Assembly (NCBI RefSeq): GCF_040822115.1 | Contig: NZ_CP162004.1 | Coordinates: forward strand, 2,728,001-2,792,000 | From: Flavobacterium sp. WC2421 | GTDB taxonomy: Bacteria; Bacteroidota; Bacteroidia; Flavobacteriales; Flavobacteriaceae | Direction: 5' to 3' | DNA: 64,000 bases | Shown here: one piece after another, positions 1-8,432 of the stretch | Position numbering within the stretch: position 1 is the stretch's first letter | Layout: every line of letters starts with the position of its first letter | Notes under the pieces: generated by a model | What the model saw: the letters and a program-made list of their open reading frames with translations, nothing else | Told to the model about the DNA's origin: nothing | Database searches by the model: none | Position numbers and translations under genes: made by a program

Positions 1-142
1 TTTTTATGAAGGGGAAACAACATATTTAAAACTGGAGGCAGGAATGTTTACGGTGTTTTTTCCAGATGATTTGCACAGACCAAGTGTAAAAGATGGAGAA
101 AGCACCAGAGTTAAAAAAGTAGTTGTCAAGGTTTTGATTTAA
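1..142 (+). CDS. YhcH/YjgK/YiaL family protein, C-terminal fragment
   Basis: The window opens inside a gene read in frame 2 that ends at a TAA at 140-142. The visible 46 residues contain FFPDDLHRPSV followed by a lysine-rich end KKVVVKVLI. That pattern is typical of the cupin-like YhcH/YjgK/YiaL (DUF386) family, in which the His lies in the metal or substrate pocket. Members are often linked to sialic acid or other sugar catabolism, but the role here cannot be inferred because the rest of the gene lies outside. A strong hairpin terminator follows within 25 bases. Confidence 0.7.
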   Translation, partial: FYEGETTYLKLEAGMFTVFFPDDLHRPSVKDGESTRVKKVVVKVLI

Positions 143-166
143 AAAGTAAAAATTAAAAGTTACTTA

Positions 167-198
167 TCCGAAAGTGCTATCACTTTCGGATTTTTTTT
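167..198 (+). terminator. Rho-independent terminator
   Basis: A perfect 10-bp stem TCCGAAAGTG / CACTTTCGGA with the loop CTAT is followed by eight T. It ends the gene that enters the window from the left. Confidence 0.85.
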
Positions 199-260
199 GC
201 GCTTAAAACTAAACAGTATTTTCTAATTTAATAAAATTGTGAATTCTACTTTAAACACAA

Positions 261-268
261 TATCTTTG
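261..268 (+). promoter_or_regulatory. Putative -7 box TATCTTTG
   Basis: TATCTTTG matches the Bacteroidota -7 consensus TAnnTTTG. It lies 24 bases before the ATG at 293, and a TTG at 237-239 sits 21 bases upstream as a plausible -33 element. Confidence 0.55.
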
Positions 269-292
269 GAACAATAACAAAAACTGTAAAAA

Positions 293-838
293 ATGACAAC
301 GCATCTCGCACTCCTTCGTGGTATCAATGTTTCTGGACATAATATGATGAAAATGGATTTATTAAAAACGACTTTGGAGAAAATAGGTTTTACCAATGTG
401 GCTACCTATATTCAATCAGGTAATGTTTTTGTAGATTCTGAAGAAGAAAGTGCTGCCAAAGTTGGTTTCATCATCAAACAAGAAATTTTTAAAGCATTTG
501 GACATGATGTACCAACGATTGTAATAGGAATAGAAGATTTAAAAAAATGTTTTACCAACAATCCTTTTTTGAAAGAGAAAGAATTGGACATCAAAAAAAT
601 ATATGTGGCTTTTGTTTCTAAAGAATTGCGTTCTGAAAATATCAATGATTTAAAAATTAGTCAGTTTAAACCAGATGAAGCCCAAATTGACGGCAACAGA
701 ATCTTTATTAAATATGCCGTAGGTGCAGGAAAAACTCGATTAGACCAAAAATACATTGAGAAAAAATTAAGTCTTACTGCAACGATTAGAAATTGGAATA
801 CAGTAACGCAGTTGTTGAAAATGTATGAAGAACGATAA
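293..838 (+). CDS. DUF1697 family protein
   Basis: This 181-aa cytosolic protein begins THLALLRGINVSGHN and continues with TYIQSGNVFV. These are the hallmark blocks of DUF1697 (YP-type alpha/beta proteins of unknown function), and the length is the usual one for the family. No signal peptide or membrane segment is visible. It stands alone, between a terminator and a lipoprotein gene, with a good -7 box in front of the ATG. The biochemical function of the family is not established, so none is assigned. Confidence 0.85.
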   Translation: MTTHLALLRGINVSGHNMMKMDLLKTTLEKIGFTNVATYIQSGNVFVDSEEESAAKVGFIIKQEIFKAFGHDVPTIVIGIEDLKKCFTNNPFLKEKELDIKKIYVAFVSKELRSENINDLKISQFKPDEAQIDGNRIFIKYAVGAGKTRLDQKYIEKKLSLTATIRNWNTVTQLLKMYEER

Positions 839-916
839 AAGAATTTAAAAATGATTAAATTGAAGCAACCTTTACTATCAAATAGCATCTTGTAAGAAAT
901 TTAAACGTTGATAAAA

Positions 917-1345
917 ATGAAAAAATCAATTATTTTTTGTGCTTTGCTAGCCCTTTTTTGTTCTTGTTCCAATGACAATATAAAAGCGATCACAACCGCG
1001 TATCATGGAAAATGGGAATTATACAAAATGTCTGGAAACTTGCCAAATTCTGAAACTACTGGTACAGGAATGGAGTGGCAAGAGAGTTACACTTTCAAAA
1101 CTGATGGTAGCTTTACTAAATCCAGAACTAGAAATGGAGAAAAAACGGAACTGTCAGGAACCTATGTTTTTTCAAAAGTGCAAGAGGAGTCTTTTCTGGA
1201 ATTAACCTATAAAATCGATAGTGATATAATAGGGAGTTGTTATGGAAATAATAAGGAAGAGCTTTATATCCTGCCCAATTCAATTTTGTCAAGTACTTGG
1301 AGAAATTGTGATGGTCCAGGATTAGAATATAAAAAAGTAAACTAG
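917..1345 (+). CDS. Small lipocalin-like lipoprotein, hypothetical
   Basis: The gene encodes about 142 aa starting MKKSIIFCALLALFCSC, a signal peptide ending in a lipobox (LFCSC), so the mature protein should be a lipoprotein with Cys at about residue 17. The open frame extends upstream only through a TTG at 908. The ATG at 917 gives the canonical signal peptide and is preferred. The mature part contains GKWELYKMSG, an ESYTFKTDGSFTKSR strand pair and SGTYVFS. This is the pattern of lipocalin-like small Bacteroidota lipoproteins (a beta-barrel 'GxW' start). No ligand can be inferred. Confidence 0.7.
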   Translation: MKKSIIFCALLALFCSCSNDNIKAITTAYHGKWELYKMSGNLPNSETTGTGMEWQESYTFKTDGSFTKSRTRNGEKTELSGTYVFSKVQEESFLELTYKIDSDIIGSCYGNNKEELYILPNSILSSTWRNCDGPGLEYKKVN

Positions 1346-1506
1346 GAAGTTGTTTTAATACGAAGCTACTATTGTTTAAAGATAAAAAGAACTTCTCTTT
1401 TAATCTTTAAACAATATTTTTTTTTGCAAAAATAAATCGGTTATATTTACTACTTAATACTAATTTTCATACCGTTTCTTTAAGCTCATTTTATATTATA
1501 AAAATT

Positions 1507-2991
1507 ATGTCTTTAAAACTATCCGTTATTATCAGTTTGTTTTTTGCCTCATTTGCATTTGCACAAACAGGAACTCCCACAGATTATCTATCATCACAAT
1601 TTCATAAAGAACGAAGAGCAGCACTACGTACTAAAATGCCCAATAATAGTGTGGCGGTTTTTTTTGGAAATCCAGTTCGCAACCGCGCTAATGATGTTGA
1701 TTATGTGTACCATCAAGATCCTGATTTTTATTACTTAACGGGATATAAAGAACCCAATTCAGTTTTAGTAATTTTTTCGAATGATCAGACCAATAAAGAG
1801 GGTAAAACCTACAACGAAATGTTATATGTGCAGGAAAAAAATCCAAAAGCAGAGCAGTGGACAGGTATTCGTTTGGGCACTGATGGAGCCAAAAAAGAAC
1901 TGGGGTTTGATGTAGCTTTTAATGGAAAAGATTTTTTGAATTCAGGGATTGACTATGCTAGTTTTTCGACAGTGCAATCCAAGGAATTTAATGATGACTA
2001 TAGAAATTCAAAAAAAGAAGAGGCCGATTTATACAAGTTGGTTGCGGCATTTAAAAGTCAGGTTGGATATGATGTGAAGACTGTACCACAAACAGATTCT
2101 AAATTACAAACAGAATTGGGCTTAAAGAAAAATATAACAACAAAGAAAGCCATTTTAGATACTGAGTCTATTAAAACGTACATGGCTAGTTTGCGTGAGA
2201 AAAAAACCAAAGAGGAAATGGTTTTACTTACGAAGGCAGTGCGTATTTCAGCTATGGGACAGCGTGAAGTTATGAAAGCCATGCATCCTGGAATGTCAGA
2301 AACTGAGATTCAGGGACTTCATGAGTTTGTCTATAAAAAATACGGAAGTGAGTTTGAAGGATATCCTTCTATCGTGGGTGCTGGAAACAATGGATGTGTG
2401 TTGCATTATATTGAAAACAGCAAAACAAAAGTGGAAAACGAGTTAATTTTAATGGATTTAGGAGCGGAGTATCACGGCTACAGTGCCGATGTAACGCGAA
2501 CTATTCCAGCAAATGGTAAATTCTCTCCTGAGCAAAGAGTGATATACGACTTGGTTTATGATGCACAAGAAGCGGGTATTGCTACAGCTGTGATTGGAAA
2601 TAGTATTAGTGCTCCAGATGGTGCAGCTCGTAAAATTATAAGTCAAGGTTTAGTAAAATTAGGAATTATAAAAACAGAAGGAGATTCCAGAAAATATTTT
2701 CCACATGGTACTTCACATCATATTGGTTTAGATGTTCATGATCCGGGCTTGTATAATAACTTTGAAGAAGATATGGTTCTTACTGTTGAGCCAGGAATTT
2801 ATATCCCTGTTGGAAGTGACTGTGATAAAAAATGGTGGGGAATTGCGGTACGCATCGAAGATGATATTTTAATCACTAAAAATGGTCCTGTAAATTTATC
2901 GGCTGAAGCGCCTAGAAAATCTTCAGAAATTGAAGCATTAATGAAAGAGAAAAGTGTTTTTGATACCTTATCACTGCCTAATCTAGATTGA
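1507..2991 (+). CDS. pepP: Aminopeptidase P family (M24B) metallopeptidase, exported
   Basis: This 494-aa Xaa-Pro aminopeptidase removes N-terminal residues preceding proline. The N-terminus is a clean signal peptide ending FASFAFAQ, so it should act in the periplasm or outside, unlike the cytosolic E. coli PepP. An aminopeptidase P N-domain (about residues 30-180, with the DFYYLTGY motif) precedes the pita-bread catalytic domain. All five metal ligands are visible: D317 and D328 (LMDLGA and SADVTRT), H400 (HGTSHHIGLDVHD), E428 (LTVEPGIYIP) and E451 (RIEDD). It is monocistronic and followed by a terminator shared with the converging gene. The symbol is by family analogy. Confidence 0.92.
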   Translation: MSLKLSVIISLFFASFAFAQTGTPTDYLSSQFHKERRAALRTKMPNNSVAVFFGNPVRNRANDVDYVYHQDPDFYYLTGYKEPNSVLVIFSNDQTNKEGKTYNEMLYVQEKNPKAEQWTGIRLGTDGAKKELGFDVAFNGKDFLNSGIDYASFSTVQSKEFNDDYRNSKKEEADLYKLVAAFKSQVGYDVKTVPQTDSKLQTELGLKKNITTKKAILDTESIKTYMASLREKKTKEEMVLLTKAVRISAMGQREVMKAMHPGMSETEIQGLHEFVYKKYGSEFEGYPSIVGAGNNGCVLHYIENSKTKVENELILMDLGAEYHGYSADVTRTIPANGKFSPEQRVIYDLVYDAQEAGIATAVIGNSISAPDGAARKIISQGLVKLGIIKTEGDSRKYFPHGTSHHIGLDVHDPGLYNNFEEDMVLTVEPGIYIPVGSDCDKKWWGIAVRIEDDILITKNGPVNLSAEAPRKSSEIEALMKEKSVFDTLSLPNLD

Positions 2992-3010
2992 TATTTTATT
3001 TTTAGAATAT

Positions 3011-3045
3011 AAAAAGCTCCGAAATGATAATTTCGGAGCTTTTTG
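3011..3045. terminator. Bidirectional hairpin terminator
   Basis: The inverted repeat AAAGCTCCGAAAT / ATTTCGGAGCTTT is flanked by A-runs on the left and T-runs on the right. It lies between the converging aminopeptidase P gene and the PP-loop gene and can serve both. Confidence 0.8.
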
Positions 3046-3050
3046 TTTTA

Positions 3051-3788
3051 TTATTTGCTGAGTAAATCACAGTACCAAAAACCAAAATCAAATGCATCTG
3101 GTGCACTTGTATCGCAGGCTGTGTCAGAGGACTCTTCTTTTTCGGGTCTTTCATATTTACGGTACACAATTTCACCAATTTCAAAATCAATAGGTTTACT
3201 AAATAAGGGACCATCAAAAGTAAAAGTATGAAATTCTCCATTTTCACCACATACATCCACATTTTCAGGCAAATCATTGATAAAATCTTGGTCAATTACC
3301 CGACCTACAAAGCTTTTATCTAAATAGCGTTCGTTCACGCAAACTACAATCGTTTTAAAACCTAAATGGATGAACTCTTGAATCAAATCTTGTGTTGGGA
3401 CTTTCCATAGTGGAAAAACGCCTTTAAAGCCTATTTCGGCTAATTTATCTTCCCGGTATTTACGCAAATCTTCTAGAAATATGTCTCCAAAAACAGAATG
3501 GGTTACTCCTTGACTTTTCAATTTCTCCAATGTTTCCTGCATTACCTTTTCGTACACTTCCATAGTTGGCATTTCGGGAATTTGCATTATTTCTAATGGT
3601 AATCCCATGCTACTTGCTTGTTGTTGTAGTAATTCCACTCGAACACCATGCATCGAGATACGTTGGAATTGTTGATTAACACTAGTGAGCAAGCAACTAA
3701 TTTCAAAATTAGGATCTTGCAGTATTTTGTATAAGGCCAAAGCAGAATCTTTACCGCTGCTCCAGTTAAATAGGGCTTTCTTTTTCAA
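3051..3788 (-). CDS. Dph6-related PP-loop ATPase (MJ0570-like diphthine-ammonia ligase family)
   Basis: This 245-aa protein opens with ALFNWSSGKDSALALY, a PP-loop (S10-S15, SGKDS) of the N-type ATP pyrophosphatase superfamily. A conserved C-terminal block CGENGEFHTFTFDGPLF is characteristic of the MJ0570/Dph6 subgroup. In eukaryotes and archaea this group adenylates and amidates diphthine on EF-2. Bacteria lack diphthamide, so the bacterial substrate is unknown and the name is one of homology only. No membrane segments are visible. It is transcribed divergently from the M1 aminopeptidase gene. Confidence 0.82.
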   Translation of the reverse strand: MKKKALFNWSSGKDSALALYKILQDPNFEISCLLTSVNQQFQRISMHGVRVELLQQQASSMGLPLEIMQIPEMPTMEVYEKVMQETLEKLKSQGVTHSVFGDIFLEDLRKYREDKLAEIGFKGVFPLWKVPTQDLIQEFIHLGFKTIVVCVNERYLDKSFVGRVIDQDFINDLPENVDVCGENGEFHTFTFDGPLFSKPIDFEIGEIVYRKYERPEKEESSDTACDTSAPDAFDFGFWYCDLLSK

Positions 3789-3822
3789 TGAGATTGTATT
3801 GTTTTTTCAGGTAGTAAACTTA

Positions 3823-3830
3823 CAAAATTA
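3823..3830 (-). promoter_or_regulatory. Putative -7 box TAATTTTG for the PP-loop gene
   Basis: Read on the minus strand this is TAATTTTG, matching TAnnTTTG, 35 bases upstream of the start codon at 3788. Confidence 0.45.
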
Positions 3831-3855
3831 GTTCTATTAGTTCGAGAAACCTTCG

Positions 3856-3863
3856 TAACTTTG
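3856..3863 (+). promoter_or_regulatory. Putative -7 box TAACTTTG for the M1 aminopeptidase gene
   Basis: TAACTTTG matches TAnnTTTG and lies 26 bases before the ATG at 3890, in the 101-bp divergent spacer. Confidence 0.5.
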
Positions 3864-3889
3864 AAAGATAGATGCATTAATTTTTTAAA

Positions 3890-5956
3890 ATGAAATACCT
3901 TTTATTATTTATATCCACATTTGCTTTTGCACAACAAACTAAATCCGTTGACTTTAAAATAGTTCAAGGTCAAATTACGGTTAATCCTATTGAAAAATCA
4001 GTTTCAGGTGCAGTCAGTTACTGGTTTGAGATTTTAAAACCTATTGATACCATTAAAATTGATGCACAAAATATGGAATTTTCTGAAGTAGAATTAAATC
4101 AAAAAGGAATCCAATTTATTAATACCAAAAAACAAATTGTATTGATTGCCGATTTCAAAAAAGGAAAAAATAACATTAGTTTTAATTATACAGCTAAGCC
4201 AAAGCAGGCGTTGTATTTTATAGGTTCAGAAGAAAAAGATAATGTGCAAATTTGGACACAAGGGCAAGGAAGATACACCAGTAATTGGTTTCCAAGTTTT
4301 GATGATGTAAGCGAGAAAGTTATTTTTAATCTGGAAGTGGTTGTGGATTCTAAATATCAAGTAGTCGCTAACGGAGTTTTGACCAGTAAAATCAATAACG
4401 ATTCAATGACCTATTGGAGATTCAACATGCAAAAACCAATGAGTTCCTATTTGCTAATGATGGCTATAGGTAAATTTGAAAAGCAAACCCTATATTCCAA
4501 TTCAGGAATCCCTTTAGATTTGTATTTTGAGTCCAAAGACAAATCTAAGTGGGAACCAACTTATCCTTATTCGAAGGAACTATTTGATTTTTTAGAAAAT
4601 GAAATAGGAGTGAAGTACCCTTGGAGAATATACAGGCAAATTCCTGTTCGAGATTTCTTGTATGCAGGTATGGAGAATACATCGGCTACTTTGTTTTCCA
4701 GCAGGTATGTAGTAGATTCTATCGGTTTTTCAGATCGTTCCTATACCAATGTCAATGCACATGAACTAGCACATCAATGGTTCGGAGATTTGATAACTGC
4801 CGAAAGTGGAAAGCATCATTGGTTACAGGAAGGATTTGCGACTTATTATGCGTTATTAGCGGAACGAAAAATATATGGCGACGATTATTTCTATTCCAAA
4901 TTATATGAATCAGCCCAACAAATAAAATATGCGTCCAGAACAGATACGATTCCGGTTTTGAATGCCAAAGCAAGTTCTTTGAGTTTTTATCAAAAAGGAG
5001 CTTGGGCACTTTTTGTTTTGCATGAATCTGTTGGGGATAAAGCCTTCAAAAAAGCAGTTTGCAGTTATTTAAATACCTATGGATATAAGACGGTAACAAC
5101 CGAAAATTTCCTTGATGAAATTCATAAATTTTCACATTTCGACACAACTAAATTTAGTAAAGTATGGCTAGAATCAACTGTTTTTAACACTCAAGAAGCT
5201 AATGAGTTACTGTTAAAAAACAAAACAGTTCAGTTGTTGTTTGAAGTCGAAAAAGTAAAGAAAAATGCATTGGCAGATAAAAAAGAATTCTTTGCTAAAA
5301 CACTTCAATCAGATGCCTATTATACGGTAAAAGCAGCAATTGTCAACCAATTGAAAAATGAAATTTTTGAAAATAAAAAAGGATTATTGGAAATGGCTTT
5401 AGCTACAAATAATGTTCAAGTTCGACAAGAAGTTGCTGTTTCATTGCCTAAAATTCCTGAAGAATTTAGAGAAGAATATGAAACACTATTAAATGATAAA
5501 TCCTATCAGACTCAAGAAATTGCATTGTATTATTTATGGAATTCCTTCCCTGAATATCGTATTAAATATTTAGATTTATCAAAGGATTGGATTGGTTTTA
5601 ATGACTATAATTTAAGAACATTATGGTTGTCATTGGCTTTGTCAACTCTAGATTATTCAGTCGATAAAAAGGCTTTAATTGAGGAATTAATCAATTATTC
5701 TTCTACCAATTATGAAGCCATTACAAGGCAAAATGCATTAGAAAAACTGATTGCTTTTCAATTATTAAATGATGATGATGTATTAAAAAATTTAATCAAT
5801 TCAACAACACATCATATGTGGCAATTTTCTAAATTTGGAAGAGATAATATTCGATTACTACTTAAAAACCCAAAAATGAGAACTTCATTTGAAAAGGTTT
5901 TACCAAGTTTAAATGAAAGCGAGTATTTTCAGTTGAACAGGTTGTTAATAGAGTAA
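3890..5956 (+). CDS. M1 family zinc aminopeptidase, exported
   Basis: The 688-aa protein has a short signal peptide (LLLFISTFAFAQ) and the M1 gluzincin architecture: a beta-saddle N-domain, a catalytic domain, then a C-terminal helical region. The substrate-recognition motif appears as AGMENTSATLF. The zinc site is HELAHQWFGDL (H291, H295) with the third ligand E314 in LQEGFATYY. The likely proton donor Tyr falls in FYQKGAWALF. It should hydrolyse N-terminal residues from peptides in the periplasm or at the surface. The patatin gene starts 18 bases after its stop, so the two are probably co-transcribed. Confidence 0.93.
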   Translation: MKYLLLFISTFAFAQQTKSVDFKIVQGQITVNPIEKSVSGAVSYWFEILKPIDTIKIDAQNMEFSEVELNQKGIQFINTKKQIVLIADFKKGKNNISFNYTAKPKQALYFIGSEEKDNVQIWTQGQGRYTSNWFPSFDDVSEKVIFNLEVVVDSKYQVVANGVLTSKINNDSMTYWRFNMQKPMSSYLLMMAIGKFEKQTLYSNSGIPLDLYFESKDKSKWEPTYPYSKELFDFLENEIGVKYPWRIYRQIPVRDFLYAGMENTSATLFSSRYVVDSIGFSDRSYTNVNAHELAHQWFGDLITAESGKHHWLQEGFATYYALLAERKIYGDDYFYSKLYESAQQIKYASRTDTIPVLNAKASSLSFYQKGAWALFVLHESVGDKAFKKAVCSYLNTYGYKTVTTENFLDEIHKFSHFDTTKFSKVWLESTVFNTQEANELLLKNKTVQLLFEVEKVKKNALADKKEFFAKTLQSDAYYTVKAAIVNQLKNEIFENKKGLLEMALATNNVQVRQEVAVSLPKIPEEFREEYETLLNDKSYQTQEIALYYLWNSFPEYRIKYLDLSKDWIGFNDYNLRTLWLSLALSTLDYSVDKKALIEELINYSSTNYEAITRQNALEKLIAFQLLNDDDVLKNLINSTTHHMWQFSKFGRDNIRLLLKNPKMRTSFEKVLPSLNESEYFQLNRLLIE

Positions 5957-5974
5957 TATATAAAACAGTTTCCT

Positions 5975-6871
5975 ATGAGAGCATTAGTAATTTCAGGAGG
6001 AGGAAGTAAAGGCGCATTCGCAGGTGGTGTTGCTGAGTATTTATTGGATAAAGAAAAAAATAAATATGACATTTTTATTGGAACATCTACCGGAAGTTTG
6101 CTGGTTACTCATTTGGCTTTAGATAAAATTGATGCAATAAAAAAGGTATATACATCAGTTACGGAGGAGAATATATTTAACAGATGCCCATTTAAAATAA
6201 AAAATAAAAATGGCGTTGATATTATAAAAATAAACCATTTTAATGTTTTAATTAATTTTCTAAGAGGTTCAAATACATTTGGAGAAAGTTTTAACTTAAA
6301 AAAGTTGATAAAAAAAACGATTACAAAAGAGGATTTTTATCAATTAAAAAGCGGTAATAAAATTGTTGTTGTTACTGTAACGAATTTAAGTAGTAACAAA
6401 GTAGAATACAAAGCCCTTTCTGATTTTGAATACGATGATTTTTGTGATTGGATTTGGATTTCTTGTAATTATATTCCTTTTATGAGTCTTGTTATTAAAA
6501 ACAATAGCGAATATGGTGATGGAGGGTTTACTAGTTTGGTACCTATTCGAGAAGCTATTAATCGTGGAGCAACTGAAATAGATGCCATTATTCTGGAGAC
6601 AGAAGTTCATATTTCACCCAAATTCACTGGGAAAAACCCATTTTCATTATTAGTAAATCTTTTCGGAACATTACTCGAACAAGTTCAAAAAAACGATATT
6701 ACTATAGGGAAATTAACTGCAATTAATGAAAATGTAAAACTCAATTTATATTATACACCCACACAGTTAACAAGTAATGCACTGGTTTTCAATAAAATTC
6801 AAATGGAAAAATGGTGGAAACAAGGATACGAAACCGCTAAGGAACGGAATGGAACCAACAAAGAAAATTAA
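5975..6871 (+). CDS. Patatin-like phospholipase
   Basis: This 298-aa protein begins RALVISGGGSKGAFAGGVAEY, the oxyanion-hole glycine loop of patatins. It then has the nucleophile elbow GTSTGS (S38) and the catalytic-dyad aspartate in YGDGGF (D182). It is therefore a Ser-Asp dyad acyl hydrolase of the RssA/patatin class, acting on phospholipids or other acyl esters. There is no signal peptide, so it is probably cytosolic or membrane-peripheral. It follows the M1 peptidase gene by 18 bases. It converges with the next gene with only four bases between the stops and no visible terminator. Confidence 0.88.
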   Translation: MRALVISGGGSKGAFAGGVAEYLLDKEKNKYDIFIGTSTGSLLVTHLALDKIDAIKKVYTSVTEENIFNRCPFKIKNKNGVDIIKINHFNVLINFLRGSNTFGESFNLKKLIKKTITKEDFYQLKSGNKIVVVTVTNLSSNKVEYKALSDFEYDDFCDWIWISCNYIPFMSLVIKNNSEYGDGGFTSLVPIREAINRGATEIDAIILETEVHISPKFTGKNPFSLLVNLFGTLLEQVQKNDITIGKLTAINENVKLNLYYTPTQLTSNALVFNKIQMEKWWKQGYETAKERNGTNKEN

Positions 6872-6875
6872 CTTT

Positions 6876-7397
6876 TTACCATAACTGACTCACTTCATTT
6901 CTAAGATAAGCTAATGCAGTACTACTTGGAGAAGCTTTTTGTAATAAATCTGAGATTACTAATTCACGTAAACTATCGGCATTTGTTACTTTTTCATGTT
7001 GTGCTGCCAAGCGAATCATTTGGATAGTCGCATTTTTGGCGGTTACTATGACAGACCAACCTTCATTAGAAATATAAATTTGTTGTGCTAAATTGTGTTC
7101 AAACTCTTGTTCAATTTGGGCAATTACAAAATTTCTGTATTCATTTTTATCTTCAGAAATTGGATTGATACGAACCATTAACTGTGATGGATTGATGCGT
7201 TCCATAAACAAAGTCATACGTTCATAAGCTTGCAAACGAATTGGTAATGATGCTGATTGATTGTCTTTTTGCAATAACCATCGTCTGGTGTTTTGTTGGT
7301 CTTTGAAGTGCGCATCAAACAAATAGTAAGCCACCGCTCCAGTAATAAGTGAAGGAAGTGTAAAAGCAATTATTTCAGTGATTGTAGTCGAATCCAT
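6876..7397 (-). CDS. Conserved flavobacterial membrane-anchored protein, function unknown
   Basis: The 173-aa product has one N-terminal hydrophobic segment (IIAFTLPSLITGAVAYYLF, about residues 8-26) followed by a soluble, mostly helical region. That region contains LPIRLQAYERMTLFMERINP and a QIEQEFEHNLAQQIYIS stretch. I recall proteins of this layout in many Flavobacterium genomes (possibly DUF7935), but no activity is known and no catalytic motif is visible. It is divergent from the TauE/SafE gene. Confidence 0.7.
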   Translation of the reverse strand: MDSTTITEIIAFTLPSLITGAVAYYLFDAHFKDQQNTRRWLLQKDNQSASLPIRLQAYERMTLFMERINPSQLMVRINPISEDKNEYRNFVIAQIEQEFEHNLAQQIYISNEGWSVIVTAKNATIQMIRLAAQHEKVTNADSLRELVISDLLQKASPSSTALAYLRNEVSQLW

Positions 7398-7543
7398 TAT
7401 TAGTATTTTATGATACGCAAAAATATACTTTTTGATTATAATTACCCTTCAATTATGGTGTAATAAATCCAAGGTAGTAGTATTTTTACAAAAAATATTA
7501 AAAACGAAAGTACGATTGTCTTACCTATAACTACTGCTACTAA

Positions 7544-8314
7544 ATGGAAACATACATTATTATTTTACTTTGTGTAGCTGCATTTGCTGCTGGGTTTATT
7601 GATGCAATTGTGGGTGGCGGTGGCTTGATTCAAACGCCAGCAGGATTAATATTATTGCCAAATTTACCGGTTTCAACTGTTATTGGAACCTTAAAAATAC
7701 CTGCTTTTAGTGGAACCTCTTTTGCGGCTTATCAATATTTAAAAAAGGTAACTATGAACTGGAAGTTATTGCTGATAATGATGGGATTGGCTTTACCTTC
7801 GGCTTTTTTGGGTTCCACATTATTGACATATATGAGTAATGATTTTATGAAACCATTATTGCTTTTTATATTGTCATTATTAGCAATTTATACGTATGCT
7901 AAGAAAAATTTCGGGCAATTAGTCGAAAAAAATATTTCTGAAAGAACTCAAATTCTTAATGCAATGCTGATTAGTTTTATCGTTGGTTTCTATGATGGTT
8001 TTATAGGTCCTGGAACGGGTAGTTTTCTTGTAGTCGCTTTTATTGCATTAATGGGTTTTGATTTTCTTCATGCTTCCGCAAATGCTAAAATGGTCAATTT
8101 AGCAACTAATTTTGGTTCGATTTGTCTGTTTGCTTTAAAAGGAAAAATCATTTGGGCAATCGCTTTGCCAATGGCTGCCTGCAATGCCTTTGGAGGCTGG
8201 TTAGGTGCAAAACTAGCAATCAATAAAGGAAATGGCTTCATTCGTATTTTCTTTTTAGTGGTTGTGGTTGGTACTTTAATTCGTTTTGCCTATGATGTTT
8301 TTTGGAAAAAATAA
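7544..8314 (+). CDS. TauE/SafE family (YfcA-like) membrane permease
   Basis: A 256-aa integral membrane protein with about eight hydrophobic segments in two repeats. Each repeat starts with a glycine-rich family motif: FIDAIVGGGGLIQTP near residue 20 and FYDGFIGPGTGSF near residue 150. TauE/SafE proteins export sulfite or organosulfonates, or act as anion permeases. The YfcA subgroup, with the GGGG motif, has no confirmed substrate. The gene is monocistronic, so context does not suggest a substrate. Confidence 0.88.
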   Translation: METYIIILLCVAAFAAGFIDAIVGGGGLIQTPAGLILLPNLPVSTVIGTLKIPAFSGTSFAAYQYLKKVTMNWKLLLIMMGLALPSAFLGSTLLTYMSNDFMKPLLLFILSLLAIYTYAKKNFGQLVEKNISERTQILNAMLISFIVGFYDGFIGPGTGSFLVVAFIALMGFDFLHASANAKMVNLATNFGSICLFALKGKIIWAIALPMAACNAFGGWLGAKLAINKGNGFIRIFFLVVVVGTLIRFAYDVFWKK

Positions 8315-8406
8315 ATGGAGTTCTTTTCTCAAATGTCATTTTTCAAGTACTTTACTTTAGTCCTTTAAAATTGTAGTACTTGCAACAGTATTAAATCTTA
8401 AATTCT

Positions 8407-8414
8407 TATTTTTG
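8407..8414 (+). promoter_or_regulatory. Putative -7 box TATTTTTG before pcrA
   Basis: TATTTTTG fits TAnnTTTG and ends 18 bases before the ATG at 8433. Confidence 0.5.
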
Positions 8415-8432
8415 CATAAATAGAAAATTTTC

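Noticed and set aside
3002..3295. Minus-strand frame with hydrophobic residues overlapping the PP-loop gene end
   Set aside because: It is a shifted-frame shadow of the Dph6-like gene and runs through the terminator hairpin.
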